A DNA stretch of 26,115 nucleotides from DATGKD01 sp035294855 (lineage in GTDB: Bacteria > Actinomycetota > Acidimicrobiia > Acidimicrobiales > UBA8190): contig DATGKD010000261.1 in the NCBI GenBank assembly GCA_035294855.1, forward strand, positions 1 to 26,115, given 5' to 3'. Under the pieces are notes generated by a model. The model saw only the letters and a list, made by a program, of their open reading frames with translations. It did not search any database and was not told where the DNA came from. Positions 1 to 7,936 of the stretch are shown piece after piece; within the stretch, counting starts at the first letter, position 1, and every line of letters begins with the position of its first letter. The translations under genes and the position numbers were made by a program.

Positions 1-1
1 T

Positions 2-1660
2 GAGCCCGCAGATCGCTACGGCCGTCGGACGTTTCTCACGCGAGGAGCGCGCACCGCCGCGGCGGTCGGACTTGCCGGGGTGGGGGCACCCGCGATCCTC
101 GAGGGATGCGGCACCTCGACCGGGGCCACCGTCGCCACCCCGGGGGTCAGCTCACTGAAGCCACGGTCCGGGGGCACCGTCACCATCGGCGTCAACTCCG
201 AGATCAACGGCTTCCTGCCCTCGACCAGCCACTGGGACAACACCGGGCTCACCTACGCCAACACCGTCTTCGACTCCCTGACTCAGGTTGCCGCCGATGG
301 CACCGCCAAGCCGTACCTGGCGCAGGCCGTGACCCCCAACCCCGACAAGACCGTCTGGACGATCACGCTGCGTCCCAACGTGATGTTCCACGACGGTTCC
401 CCGCTCAACGCGGACGTGATCGTGGCCAACTTCGAGGCGCTGCGCGCGTCGCCGCTCACCGCGCAGGCGGTGACCCCCATCAGCGGCGTCGCAGCCACGG
501 GGCCGCTCGAGGTCACCGTCACCTGCAAGGAACCGCTCGTCGCGTTCCCTCATTACCTCGCGACCCAGGTGGGCTACCCGGTGGCGCTGGCGCAGCTCGA
601 GAAGAACGACACGCAGCACCCCATCGGGACCGGACCCTTCTCGATCGTGTCGTGGGAGCCGAACGACCACTTCACCGTGCAGCGGAACCCGCACTACTGG
701 CGCAACAACCTGCCGTACCTCGACAGCATCACCTTCAAGCCGATCGCCTCGGACAACTCACGCGAGGCGTCGCTGCGCTCCGGGACGATCGACCTGATGC
801 TCACCCGAGACCCCCACGCCATCCAGGGCCTCCGAAACAACCCGGGGTTCCAGCAGATCGCCGACCTCCATCGCTCGGTGGGCCAGACCGACAGCGACTT
901 CATCATCCTCAACTGTGCGGCCGAGCCCACCAACGACATCACCGTCCGCCAGGCGATGGCGTACGCGCTCAACGTCGACGAGCTCGTGCGGTTGTTCGGA
1001 GCGGGGGTCACGACACCCAACCTGAGCCTGTTCCCCCCGGGCTCGCCGTACCGGCCGTCGGACAACGGCTACCCGACCTACGACCTCAACAAGGCCAAGC
1101 AGCTCGTCGCCCAGGCCGCCCCCAACCACGGCGGCGCCATCAAGCTGACGCTCGCCACGATCACCGATCCCCGTCTCCTCACGCAGATCCAGGCCGTGTC
1201 CAACATGTGGGAGCTGGCCGGCATGCAGGTGTCGGTCAACACCGTCCTGCAGGTGGAATTCATCGACAACCTGGTGACCGGGGCATTTCAGGCCTATACC
1301 GACGAGATGTTCGGGGCCTCGGACCCCGACCTCAACTATGTGTGGTTGAGCTCCACCACAGCCGGTGGTCCTGGGTCCATCGCCCTCAACTTCGCCCGCA
1401 ACAAGGACGATGTGCTGGAGGCAGCCCTGCAGGAGGGGCGGACCCAGTCCGACCCCGCGGCGCGTGCCGCCGCGTACCAGACAGTCGACAAGCAGCTGGC
1501 GAAGGATCTGCCCTACCTGTGGGTATCCAGGGCGACCTGGTCGCTCACGGGGAGCAATGCCGTCATGAACTTCGACAACCTCACCTTGCCGGATGGCTCA
1601 CGAGCGCAAGGATTCGCCGGCGGCATCTTCACGCCCACCCCCATGTGGCGGCGGGCCTGA
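2..1660 (+). CDS. Peptide ABC transporter substrate-binding lipoprotein (SBP family 5), 5' truncated
   Basis: Extracytoplasmic solute-binding protein of a dipeptide/oligopeptide-type ABC importer. It captures ligand outside the membrane and passes it to the two permeases encoded just downstream. The frame is open to the left edge, so the true start lies outside the window. The visible N-terminus is a twin-arginine lipoprotein signal: Arg-Arg-Thr-Phe-Leu at 23-37, a hydrophobic Ala/Gly/Val stretch, then a lipobox-like Leu-Glu-Gly-Cys with Cys at 107-109. A Tat-exported, lipid-anchored protein is expected. The mature part reads as an SBP_bac_5 domain: GGTVTIG near its start, an FDSL..V..DG segment, then GTGPF and NPHYW motifs. 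The stop is 13 nt before the first permease. An internal ATG at 80 would remove the signal, so it is unlikely to be the start. Ligand specificity cannot be read from sequence. Confidence 0.93.
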   Translation, partial: EPADRYGRRTFLTRGARTAAAVGLAGVGAPAILEGCGTSTGATVATPGVSSLKPRSGGTVTIGVNSEINGFLPSTSHWDNTGLTYANTVFDSLTQVAADGTAKPYLAQAVTPNPDKTVWTITLRPNVMFHDGSPLNADVIVANFEALRASPLTAQAVTPISGVAATGPLEVTVTCKEPLVAFPHYLATQVGYPVALAQLEKNDTQHPIGTGPFSIVSWEPNDHFTVQRNPHYWRNNLPYLDSITFKPIASDNSREASLRSGTIDLMLTRDPHAIQGLRNNPGFQQIADLHRSVGQTDSDFIILNCAAEPTNDITVRQAMAYALNVDELVRLFGAGVTTPNLSLFPPGSPYRPSDNGYPTYDLNKAKQLVAQAAPNHGGAIKLTLATITDPRLLTQIQAVSNMWELAGMQVSVNTVLQVEFIDNLVTGAFQAYTDEMFGASDPDLNYVWLSSTTAGGPGSIALNFARNKDDVLEAALQEGRTQSDPAARAAAYQTVDKQLAKDLPYLWVSRATWSLTGSNAVMNFDNLTLPDGSRAQGFAGGIFTPTPMWRRA

Positions 1661-1673
1661 GCGAGGGCGCGAC

Positions 1674-2618
1674 ATGGCGCGCTACGTCGTCACCCGACTC
1701 GTCCAGCTGCTGATCATCAGCTTCATCATCTCGGTCCTGACGTTCCTGCTCGTCCACCTGCTGCCGGGTGACCCGTCGGTCGCCATCCTCGGGCCGAACG
1801 ACACCCCGCAAGCACGCAAGGAGCTCTTCGCGCAGCTGGGCCTGAACAAAGGGCTGCTCCAGCAGTACGCGACGTGGATCTCCAACGTCTTCCGGGGAAA
1901 CCTCGGCCAGTCCTTCCTGACCCACCAGACGGTCACCAACGCGTTGAGCGTGGCGTTCCCGATCGACCTCGAGCTCATCGTCGTGTCGCAGGTCATCGCG
2001 CTGCTCCTGGCCATTCCGTTGGCCCTCGCCTCGGCCCTGCGCCCCAACCGGCTCTTCGACCGGTCCGCGACCACGTCGACCTTCGCACTCCTGTCGGTGC
2101 CGCCGTTCGTGGCCGGACCCATCCTCGTGCTGATCTTCGCGGTGGGCCTGAAGGCGCTGCCGGCGACCGGCTTCGTCCGACTATCGGGAGGGCTCGGGCC
2201 CAACCTCAAGTCGGCCCTGCTGCCTTCGATCGTGCTCGCCATCGGGTCGATCGTCGTGTATTACCGCCTCCTGCGGGCCGACCTGATCTCGACCCTGCAA
2301 GAGGACTTCGTGACCATGGCGCGGTCCAAGGGCCTGTCGACGCCCTACATCCTGTTGCGCCACGCCCTGCGGCCTTCGTCGTTCTCCTTGCTGGCGAGCG
2401 CCGGCCTCGCCATCGGAAGCCTGTTCACCGGCGCGTTCGTGGTCGAGGCGATCTTCGCCATGCCGGGCATCGGCTACCAGCTCGTCCAGGCCATCTATTC
2501 GAACGACTACCTGATGGTGCAGGGCATGGCGCTCGTCGCCGCCATCGCATTCGTGGTCGTCAACTTCGTCGCCGACCTGGCGCTCACGTTCCTCGATCCG
2601 CGGGTGCGCCGTGCCTGA
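1674..2618 (+). CDS. ABC transporter permease, DppB/OppB type
   Basis: First membrane subunit of the peptide-type importer (BPD_transp_1 fold), 314 aa. It begins MARYVVTRLVQLL with a hydrophobic first helix at about residues 8-30, followed by the family's usual LLPGDP motif and several further membrane segments. The cytoplasmic EAA loop that docks onto the ATPase is visible as FVTMARSKGLS with the following HALRPS. ATG 1674 was chosen because it starts directly at the conserved N-terminal helix and is preceded by GAGCGAGG; an upstream ATG in the same frame at 1593 would overlap the binding-protein gene and adds unrelated sequence. The 3' end overlaps the next permease by 8 nt, indicating translational coupling. 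Length is typical for the family. Confidence 0.95.
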   Translation: MARYVVTRLVQLLIISFIISVLTFLLVHLLPGDPSVAILGPNDTPQARKELFAQLGLNKGLLQQYATWISNVFRGNLGQSFLTHQTVTNALSVAFPIDLELIVVSQVIALLLAIPLALASALRPNRLFDRSATTSTFALLSVPPFVAGPILVLIFAVGLKALPATGFVRLSGGLGPNLKSALLPSIVLAIGSIVVYYRLLRADLISTLQEDFVTMARSKGLSTPYILLRHALRPSSFSLLASAGLAIGSLFTGAFVVEAIFAMPGIGYQLVQAIYSNDYLMVQGMALVAAIAFVVVNFVADLALTFLDPRVRRA

Positions 2619-3549
2619 CGGCGTGCCGACCGTGTCGCAGCTGACCGCCGAGCTGGCGGCGGCGGACCTCGGCGCCGAGGGCGCGCTGGCGCTCGCGCCG
2701 CAGTCCGCCACCCGGCCGCGCCCGGCACGCCGGGCGCTCGGGGTCCTGTTCTGGGTGAGCGCGGCGTGGCTCGGGCTCATGGTCCTGCTGGCGGTGCTGG
2801 CCCCGGTGTTGCCGCTCAAGGCGCCCAACTTCCAGGACTACTCGGTGGTCAACCGGGGGCCGAGCATCCACCACCTGCTCGGCACCGACGACCTCGGCCG
2901 CGACCTGGTGTCGCGCATCATCTTCGGGTCGCGCCCCTCGCTCATCATCGGGTTCGCCTCGATCTCGATCGGCCTCGTGGTGGGCGGTGTCATGGGACTG
3001 CTCGCGGGGTTCCGTGGCGGCGTGGTCGACGGCGCCTTCAACGCCGTGTCCTTCGTGATCCTGGCGTTCCCGGCGCTGCTCGCCATCATCGTCATCGAGG
3101 AGTTCTGGGGCCGCTCACTGTTGAAGCTCGTGATCCTGTTCGCCTTCGTGGCCACCCCGCAGCTGTTCCGTGTGATGCGTGCCACCACGTTGTCGTTCGC
3201 CAACCGGGAGTTCGTCGTGGCGGCGCGCGCCCTCGGCGCGACCACCCGACGGATCCTGTTGCGTGAGCTGCTGCCCAACGTGATCCCCGCCGCTCTGTCC
3301 TTTGCGCTCATCGGCGTGGCGCTCGCCATCGTGCTCGAAGGGTCGCTCGCCTATCTCGGACTGTCGATCAAGCTCCCCACCCCGTCGCTCGGCAACATCA
3401 TCAACGAAGGTGTGAACAACAACAACCTGAGCACGAACCCGTACATCGCGCTGTGGCCGTCGGTCTACATCTTCTTGCTGCTGACCACGCTCAACCTGAT
3501 GTCGGACCGGCTCCGGTCGTGGTTCGACGTCCGCGAGGGGCGGCTGTGA
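2611..3549 (+). CDS. ABC transporter permease, DppC/OppC type
   Basis: Second membrane subunit of the peptide-type importer, 312 aa, paired with the DppB-like protein. A cytoplasmic N-terminal stretch of about 40 residues precedes the first membrane helix at about residues 45-68. The family signature HHLLGTDDLGRDLVSRII follows, and the EAA loop is visible as REFVVAARALGA with LLPNVIPA. The start is GTG at 2611, inside the end of the preceding gene (8-nt overlap). The stop TGA (3547-3549) shares its last base with the ATG of the next gene. Such overlaps are usual in operons making stoichiometric complexes. Confidence 0.95.
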   Translation: MPDGVPTVSQLTAELAAADLGAEGALALAPQSATRPRPARRALGVLFWVSAAWLGLMVLLAVLAPVLPLKAPNFQDYSVVNRGPSIHHLLGTDDLGRDLVSRIIFGSRPSLIIGFASISIGLVVGGVMGLLAGFRGGVVDGAFNAVSFVILAFPALLAIIVIEEFWGRSLLKLVILFAFVATPQLFRVMRATTLSFANREFVVAARALGATTRRILLRELLPNVIPAALSFALIGVALAIVLEGSLAYLGLSIKLPTPSLGNIINEGVNNNNLSTNPYIALWPSVYIFLLLTTLNLMSDRLRSWFDVREGRL

Positions 3550-4919
3550 TGCGCACGGCCGCTCTCATGCCGTGGCGCCGCCGCCCGCAGCTCAGCTTCC
3601 CCGACGTGGCGTCGTTGTCGGGGCCCCTCCTCGAGGTCGAGAACCTCCGCACGTCGTTCCGCACCTCCCGGGGGCTCGTCCGGGCCGTCGACGGGGTGTC
3701 GTTCTCCCTCGGGCGCGGCCGGACGCTCGGCGTCGTCGGCGAGTCCGGCTCGGGCAAGACGGTGCTGTCGCGCTCGGTCATGGGCTTGTTGTCGGGCACG
3801 AACGTGGAGCGATCGGGGACGGTGCGCTTCGCGGGCCATGACCTCACCGAGATGTCAGTGCCCGAGCTGCGCGAGGTGTGGGGCATGCAGGTCGCCATGG
3901 TCTTCCAGGACCCCATGACCGCCCTCAACCCCGTCGTGCGCGTGGGTCGCCAGATCACCGAGGCGCTGCGGATGCGCGCCGGGCTCGACCGGAAGGCCGC
4001 GGCGGAGACGGCCGTGGCCCTCATGCGCTCGGTCGGCATCCCGGCCCCCCAGCGCCGGCTGCGCGCCTATCCCCACGAGCTGTCGGGGGGCATGCGCCAG
4101 CGGGTCATGATCGCCATCGCCCTGGCCTGCGGCCCCAAGCTGCTGCTGGCGGACGAGCCCACCACCGGCCTGGACGTCACGGTGCAGGCGCAGATCCTCG
4201 ACCTGCTCGCCACCCAGCAGCGCGAGCGGCACATGGGCATGATCCTCGTCACCCACGACCTCGGCGTCGTGGCCAACCGCACCGACGAGATCGCCGTCAT
4301 GTACGCGGGGCGCATCGTCGAACAGGCGGCCACCGCGGAGCTGTTCGCGCACACCCGCATGCCCTACACCGAGGCGCTCCTGCGCTCGATCCCCCGTCTT
4401 TCGGAGGCACCCCACACGCGCTTGCGGGCGATTCCCGGCCGGCCCCCCGATCTGGCCAGCAATCTGTCGGGGTGCCGGTTCGCGCCCCGCTGCCCGTACG
4501 TGCAGGAGCGGTGCCGGCGCGAAGAGCCCGAGCTGCGCGCCGCGGGCCACGGCCACGTCTTTCGGTGCTGGTACCCGGTCGGGTCACGCGAGGGAGAAGA
4601 GGCGCTCGCCCGCAACGTCGCCGCCCGTGTCCCCGCCGCCCTCGCGTTCACCGGTGCCCGCGTTCGCGAATCGGTGCTCGCCACCGCGGTCGCCGCGACA
4701 CCCGCAGGCAACGGGGCCCCCGCGGTCGTCCCCGCCGACGCCCTCGCCGCCAACGGGCCGGGTCCGGCGGCCGGCGCGGCGCCCGCGGCCACCGGCACTC
4801 CGCTGTTCCGCACCGAGGCCCCGCCATCCGCCGCGCCAGGGACGCAGAACACGGCGTCGCCGCCGGTGTGGCGGAAGGAGCCCCCGGGGGCGCGGCCGAA
4901 CGGCGACAGGAGCCCGTGA
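3549..4919 (+). CDS. Peptide ABC transporter ATP-binding protein, DppD/OppD type
   Basis: One of two ATPases powering the importer, 456 aa. Motifs in order: Walker A GESGSGKT at about residues 64-71, Q-loop VFQDPMTALNP, signature LSGGMRQR from residue 178, Walker B LLLADEP with Asp202-Glu203, D-loop TGLD, and H-loop THDLG. After the nucleotide-binding domain comes the oligopeptide-transporter C-terminal domain with its cysteine cluster (GCRFAPRCPY...RC; CW downstream). The last ~90 residues are an Ala/Pro/Gly-rich tail, making the protein clearly longer than the usual ~330 aa. ATG 3549 overlaps the upstream stop; a GTG immediately before it (3546) is in the same frame and is an alternative. 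The 3' end overlaps the next ATG by one base. Confidence 0.95.
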   Translation: MRTAALMPWRRRPQLSFPDVASLSGPLLEVENLRTSFRTSRGLVRAVDGVSFSLGRGRTLGVVGESGSGKTVLSRSVMGLLSGTNVERSGTVRFAGHDLTEMSVPELREVWGMQVAMVFQDPMTALNPVVRVGRQITEALRMRAGLDRKAAAETAVALMRSVGIPAPQRRLRAYPHELSGGMRQRVMIAIALACGPKLLLADEPTTGLDVTVQAQILDLLATQQRERHMGMILVTHDLGVVANRTDEIAVMYAGRIVEQAATAELFAHTRMPYTEALLRSIPRLSEAPHTRLRAIPGRPPDLASNLSGCRFAPRCPYVQERCRREEPELRAAGHGHVFRCWYPVGSREGEEALARNVAARVPAALAFTGARVRESVLATAVAATPAGNGAPAVVPADALAANGPGPAAGAAPAATGTPLFRTEAPPSAAPGTQNTASPPVWRKEPPGARPNGDRSP

Positions 4920-6118
4920 TGGCGGGGAGCGGCACCGCCCACCTGCGCGGTGACGATGTCCTGTTGCGGGCCAATCACCTCGTCGTCGAGTTCGGCTCGG
5001 GCGAGCATCGCGTCCGCGCCGTGTCGGATGTCAGCTTGGACGTCGCCGCAGGCGAGACGCTCGGGCTCGTGGGCGAGTCGGGTTGCGGCAAGTCCACCAC
5101 GGGCCGCGCCATCGCCCTCGTCCAGGCACCCAACTCGGGCGAGGTGCTGTTCCAAGGGACCGACCTCACCAAGCTGCGCGGCGAGGAGCGGCGCCGGGCC
5201 CGCACGCGGATCCAGATGGTCTTCCAAGACCCGATCTCGTCGCTGAACCCGCGTCGGCGCGTGCTCGACGCCGTGGCGGAGCCGCTCGCGGTCTGGAATC
5301 TCGGCACGAAGGAGGAGCGTCGGGCGAAGGCCGGCACCATGCTCGATTCGGTGGGTATCGACCCCGGCGACGCCGGCTCGCGGCGTCCGATCGAGATGTC
5401 CGGCGGCCAGTGTCAACGTGTGAGCATTGCCCGAGCGCTCATGCTCGAGCCCACCGTGCTGATCTGCGACGAGCCGGTGTCCGCCCTCGACGTGTCGGTG
5501 CAGGCCCAGATCCTGAACCTCCTCGACGACCTGAAGCGCGACCGTGGCCTGACCATGTTGTTCATCGCGCACGACCTCGCGGTCGTGAAGAACGTGAGCG
5601 ACCGGGTGGCAGTGATGTACCTCGGCAAACTCTGCGAGGTCGCCCCGCCCGACGCGCTGTATCACCGTCCGGAGCATCCGTATACCGACGCGCTGTTGGC
5701 GTCCATCCCCGAGCCCGACCCGACGACGTCGACGAACGGTTCGGCGCCTCTGTCCGGGGACCTCCCCTCACCGATCGACCCGCCCTCGGGTTGCCGCTTC
5801 CGGACGCGCTGTCCGTACTCCCAGCAGCGCTGCATCGACGAGGAGCCGCAGATGCGCGCCATGGGCCCGAACCACTTCGTGGCGTGCCACTTCCCGCTCA
5901 GCACCACCAACGGCGTTGCCTCGCCGACCGCGGCCGGGGCGAATCAGGCCCAGCCCGAGGCGTGGGGCTCGACGTCGCCGCCGCCGCCACGGCACGCGCA
6001 CCCGACCGAGCCGGTGGCCCCTCCAGCGGTGACCCCGACCGCGTCGGGGGACCCCGCTCCCCCCGCGGAGAAACGGCCGCCGTTGTGGGTGACGCCGCGG
6101 CCGACGCGCGAGCGCTGA
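4919..6118 (+). CDS. Peptide ABC transporter ATP-binding protein, DppF/OppF type
   Basis: Second ATPase of the importer, 399 aa, forming the heterodimer with the DppD-like subunit. Walker A GESGCGKST is at about residues 52-60, Q-loop VFQDPISSLNP follows, the signature is MSGGQCQR (from residue 160; Met replaces the common Leu and a Cys sits inside it), Walker B is CDEP (Asp184), then SALD and AHDLAVV. The C-terminal cysteine motif GCRFRTRCPYSQQRC and a final ACH are present. About 75 residues of Pro/Ala-rich low complexity follow. ATG 4919 overlaps the previous stop by one base; the frame is open far upstream, but only this start gives a normal N-terminus. The gene ends 4 nt before the stop of rpsA on the other strand. 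Confidence 0.95.
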   Translation: MAGSGTAHLRGDDVLLRANHLVVEFGSGEHRVRAVSDVSLDVAAGETLGLVGESGCGKSTTGRAIALVQAPNSGEVLFQGTDLTKLRGEERRRARTRIQMVFQDPISSLNPRRRVLDAVAEPLAVWNLGTKEERRAKAGTMLDSVGIDPGDAGSRRPIEMSGGQCQRVSIARALMLEPTVLICDEPVSALDVSVQAQILNLLDDLKRDRGLTMLFIAHDLAVVKNVSDRVAVMYLGKLCEVAPPDALYHRPEHPYTDALLASIPEPDPTTSTNGSAPLSGDLPSPIDPPSGCRFRTRCPYSQQRCIDEEPQMRAMGPNHFVACHFPLSTTNGVASPTAAGANQAQPEAWGSTSPPPPRHAHPTEPVAPPAVTPTASGDPAPPAEKRPPLWVTPRPTRER

Positions 6119-6122
6119 GCCT

Positions 6123-7694
6123 TTAGCCCTCAGGCGGCGTACCCTCGTCGCCGGCCGACGCGCCGTTGGCCGGCGCCTCGTCCTGCGATCCGGTGCCGTC
6201 GCCGTTGGTGGCCGCCCCCGCGGCGTCGGGGCCCACGGCCTCGGGCGCCGGGCTCTCCGGCACCGCACCGTGTGGCGCGGGGCCCTCAGGCGCGGCCCCT
6301 TCTGCCGGAGCAGAACCGGCCGCGCCTTCCTGGCGGGCGTACTCCGCCGCCCATGCGGCCTGGGCTTCTGTCTCCGGCGTGAATTCGCTGGCGCCGTAGT
6401 CGAAGCCGCCGATGTAGTTGCCCTGCTCGTCGTACGCGTGCTCGCCGAAGGCCTCGCGGTACTCCTCGGACACCTCGCCGCCCTCGGCCGCCTGCTTGAT
6501 CGACAGGCTGATCCGACGGCGCTGCAAGTCGATGTCGATGATCTTGACCCAAAGCTCTTCTCCCGGCGTCACGACCTGCTCGGGCAGGTCCACATGGTGG
6601 CCCGCCATCTCCGAGATATGGACGAGTCCTTCGATGCCGTCCCCCACCTGCACGAAGGCCCCGAACGGCACGAGCTTCGTGATGCGCCCGTAGACGAGCT
6701 CCCCCACCTGGTGGGTGTTGGCGAATTCCTGCCACGGGTCGGTCTGCGTGGCCTTGAGCGACAGGCTGATCCGCTCCTTGTCGAGGTCGACGTCGAGCAC
6801 CTCGACCTCGACCTCGTCGCCCACCGACACCACCGATGACGGGTGGTCGACGTGCTTCCACGACAACTCCGACACGTGGATCAGGCCGTCCATGCCGCCC
6901 AGGTCGACGAATGCGCCGAAGTTCACGACGGACGACACCGTGCCCCGACGGCGCTCCCCCGGCTTCAGGTTCACGAGGAACTCGCCGCGCTGCTCCTTCT
7001 GCGTCTCCTCCAGCCACGCCCGACGGGAGAGGACGACGTTGTTGCGATTGCGGTCGAGCTCGATGATCTTCGCTTCGATCGAGCGCCCCACGTACGGCTG
7101 CAACTCGCGGACCCGACGCAGTTCGACGAGCGACGCCGGCAGGAAGCCCCGGAGCCCGATGTCGACGATGAGGCCACCCTTGACGACCTCGATCACCGGG
7201 CCCTTGACGACTCCGTCGGAGTCCTTGATCCGTTCGATCTTTCCCCACGCCCGTTCGTACTGGGCGCGCTTCTTCGACAGGACGAGCCGGCCCTCTTTGT
7301 CCTCCTTCTGGAGGACGAGCGCCTCGATCCGGTCGCCGAGCTCGACGATCTGCGACGGATCGATGTCGTTGCGGATGGAGAGCTCGCGGGCGGGGATGAC
7401 GCCTTCGGACTTGAAGCCGATGTCCAGCAGGACTTCGTCCTTGTCGATCTTGACGACAGATCCCTCGACGATGTCGCCGTCGTCGAATTCGACGATGGTG
7501 GCGTCGATCGCCTTTTCGAGGGAGTCGCCTCCGAGGTCGTCCTCGACGATCGCGCGGGGTACGTAGGTCCCTTTGTCGTCGAAAGTGCCCATCGGGGCAC
7601 CCGAGAGCAGCGCTGTGGCGCCGGGTACTGCGCTGGTGGCGGGGGCTGCCACGGGTTCAGTTGCGCCGGCGGTGCCGGCGGCCGTATCTGACAT
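6123..7694 (-). CDS. rpsA: 30S ribosomal protein S1
   Basis: Ribosomal protein S1, 523 aa from the chosen start; it binds mRNA on the 30S subunit and helps initiation. Four S1 (OB-fold) repeats are visible: GDIVEGSVVKIDKDEVLLDI, a second around VIEVVKGGLIVDIGLRGFLP, a third around VVNFGAFVDLGGMDGLIHVSELS, and a fourth around LVPFGAFVQVGDGIEGLVHISEM. Conserved actinobacterial blocks such as EDKEGRLVLSKKRAQYERAW and RNRNNVVLSRRAWLE are intact. The last ~75 residues are an Ala/Pro/Gly/Glu-rich tail. The start is uncertain: ATG 7694 gives a normal N-terminus but has no Shine-Dalgarno sequence; ATG 7733 (preceded by GGGG) and ATG 7748 are in frame. It lies downstream of polA, as in mycobacteria. 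The stop TAA is at 6123. Confidence 0.95.
   Translation of the reverse strand: MSDTAAGTAGATEPVAAPATSAVPGATALLSGAPMGTFDDKGTYVPRAIVEDDLGGDSLEKAIDATIVEFDDGDIVEGSVVKIDKDEVLLDIGFKSEGVIPARELSIRNDIDPSQIVELGDRIEALVLQKEDKEGRLVLSKKRAQYERAWGKIERIKDSDGVVKGPVIEVVKGGLIVDIGLRGFLPASLVELRRVRELQPYVGRSIEAKIIELDRNRNNVVLSRRAWLEETQKEQRGEFLVNLKPGERRRGTVSSVVNFGAFVDLGGMDGLIHVSELSWKHVDHPSSVVSVGDEVEVEVLDVDLDKERISLSLKATQTDPWQEFANTHQVGELVYGRITKLVPFGAFVQVGDGIEGLVHISEMAGHHVDLPEQVVTPGEELWVKIIDIDLQRRRISLSIKQAAEGGEVSEEYREAFGEHAYDEQGNYIGGFDYGASEFTPETEAQAAWAAEYARQEGAAGSAPAEGAAPEGPAPHGAVPESPAPEAVGPDAAGAATNGDGTGSQDEAPANGASAGDEGTPPEG
6149..6175. terminator. Possible bidirectional hairpin at the dppF/rpsA convergence
   Basis: A perfect 8-bp inverted repeat, CGCCGGCC (6149-6156) and GGCCGGCG (6168-6175), encloses an 11-nt loop. 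It lies inside the rpsA 3' coding sequence, about 30 nt after the dppF-like stop codon. Because the two convergent genes leave only 4 nt between them, any terminator of the importer mRNA must lie within rpsA. There is no T-tract, and GC-rich inverted repeats arise easily in such DNA, so this is tentative. Confidence 0.3.
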
Positions 7695-7791
7695 AGAGGG
7701 TTGCGAACTCGCTTTCGGGACTTTGCAGGACATGGTCGCCCCACGCATCGAGAGTGCGGGGGACGGTCACCGTTCGGGCGACCAAATGACG

Positions 7792-7797
7792 AGCCTA
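7792..7797 (-). promoter_or_regulatory. Putative -10 box for rpsA (TAGGCT)
   Basis: On the minus strand TAGGCT matches the actinobacterial TAnnnT -10 consensus and lies in the 235-nt gap between polA and rpsA. Transcription from it would give a leader of roughly 90 nt. No TTGACA-like -35 is evident. Support is positional and from similarity to the other TAGGnT boxes in this window. Confidence 0.3.
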
Positions 7798-7834
7798 CCA
7801 GCCAAAGGCCCCGCTCAGCCCGGAGAGTCGCTCG

Positions 7835-7851
7835 GTGGGGGGCCACCCCAC
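7835..7851 (-). terminator. Small hairpin downstream of polA
   Basis: GTGGGG (7835-7840) and CCCCAC (7846-7851) form a 6-bp stem with a 5-nt loop, about 80 nt past the polA stop and upstream of the putative rpsA promoter. It could end polA transcripts. The stem is short and lacks a T-tract. Confidence 0.2.
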
Positions 7852-7895
7852 GTCGACGCCAGCCGACTGCCGACATGCACGTGGCGTCAGCAGCT

Positions 7896-7936
7896 GTCGA
7901 GGTCCGCCCGTCGAGTCCGCCCGTCGAGGTCAGCCC
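7896..7936. repeat. Three tandem 13-14 bp imperfect repeats at the polA 3' end
   Basis: GTCGAGGTCCGCCC (7896-7909), GTCGAGTCCGCCC (7910-7922) and GTCGAGGTCAGCCC (7923-7936) follow each other directly and run across the polA stop codon (7930-7932). The first two copies lie in the intergenic space. This looks like local duplication of the gene's 3' end. Confidence 0.6.
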
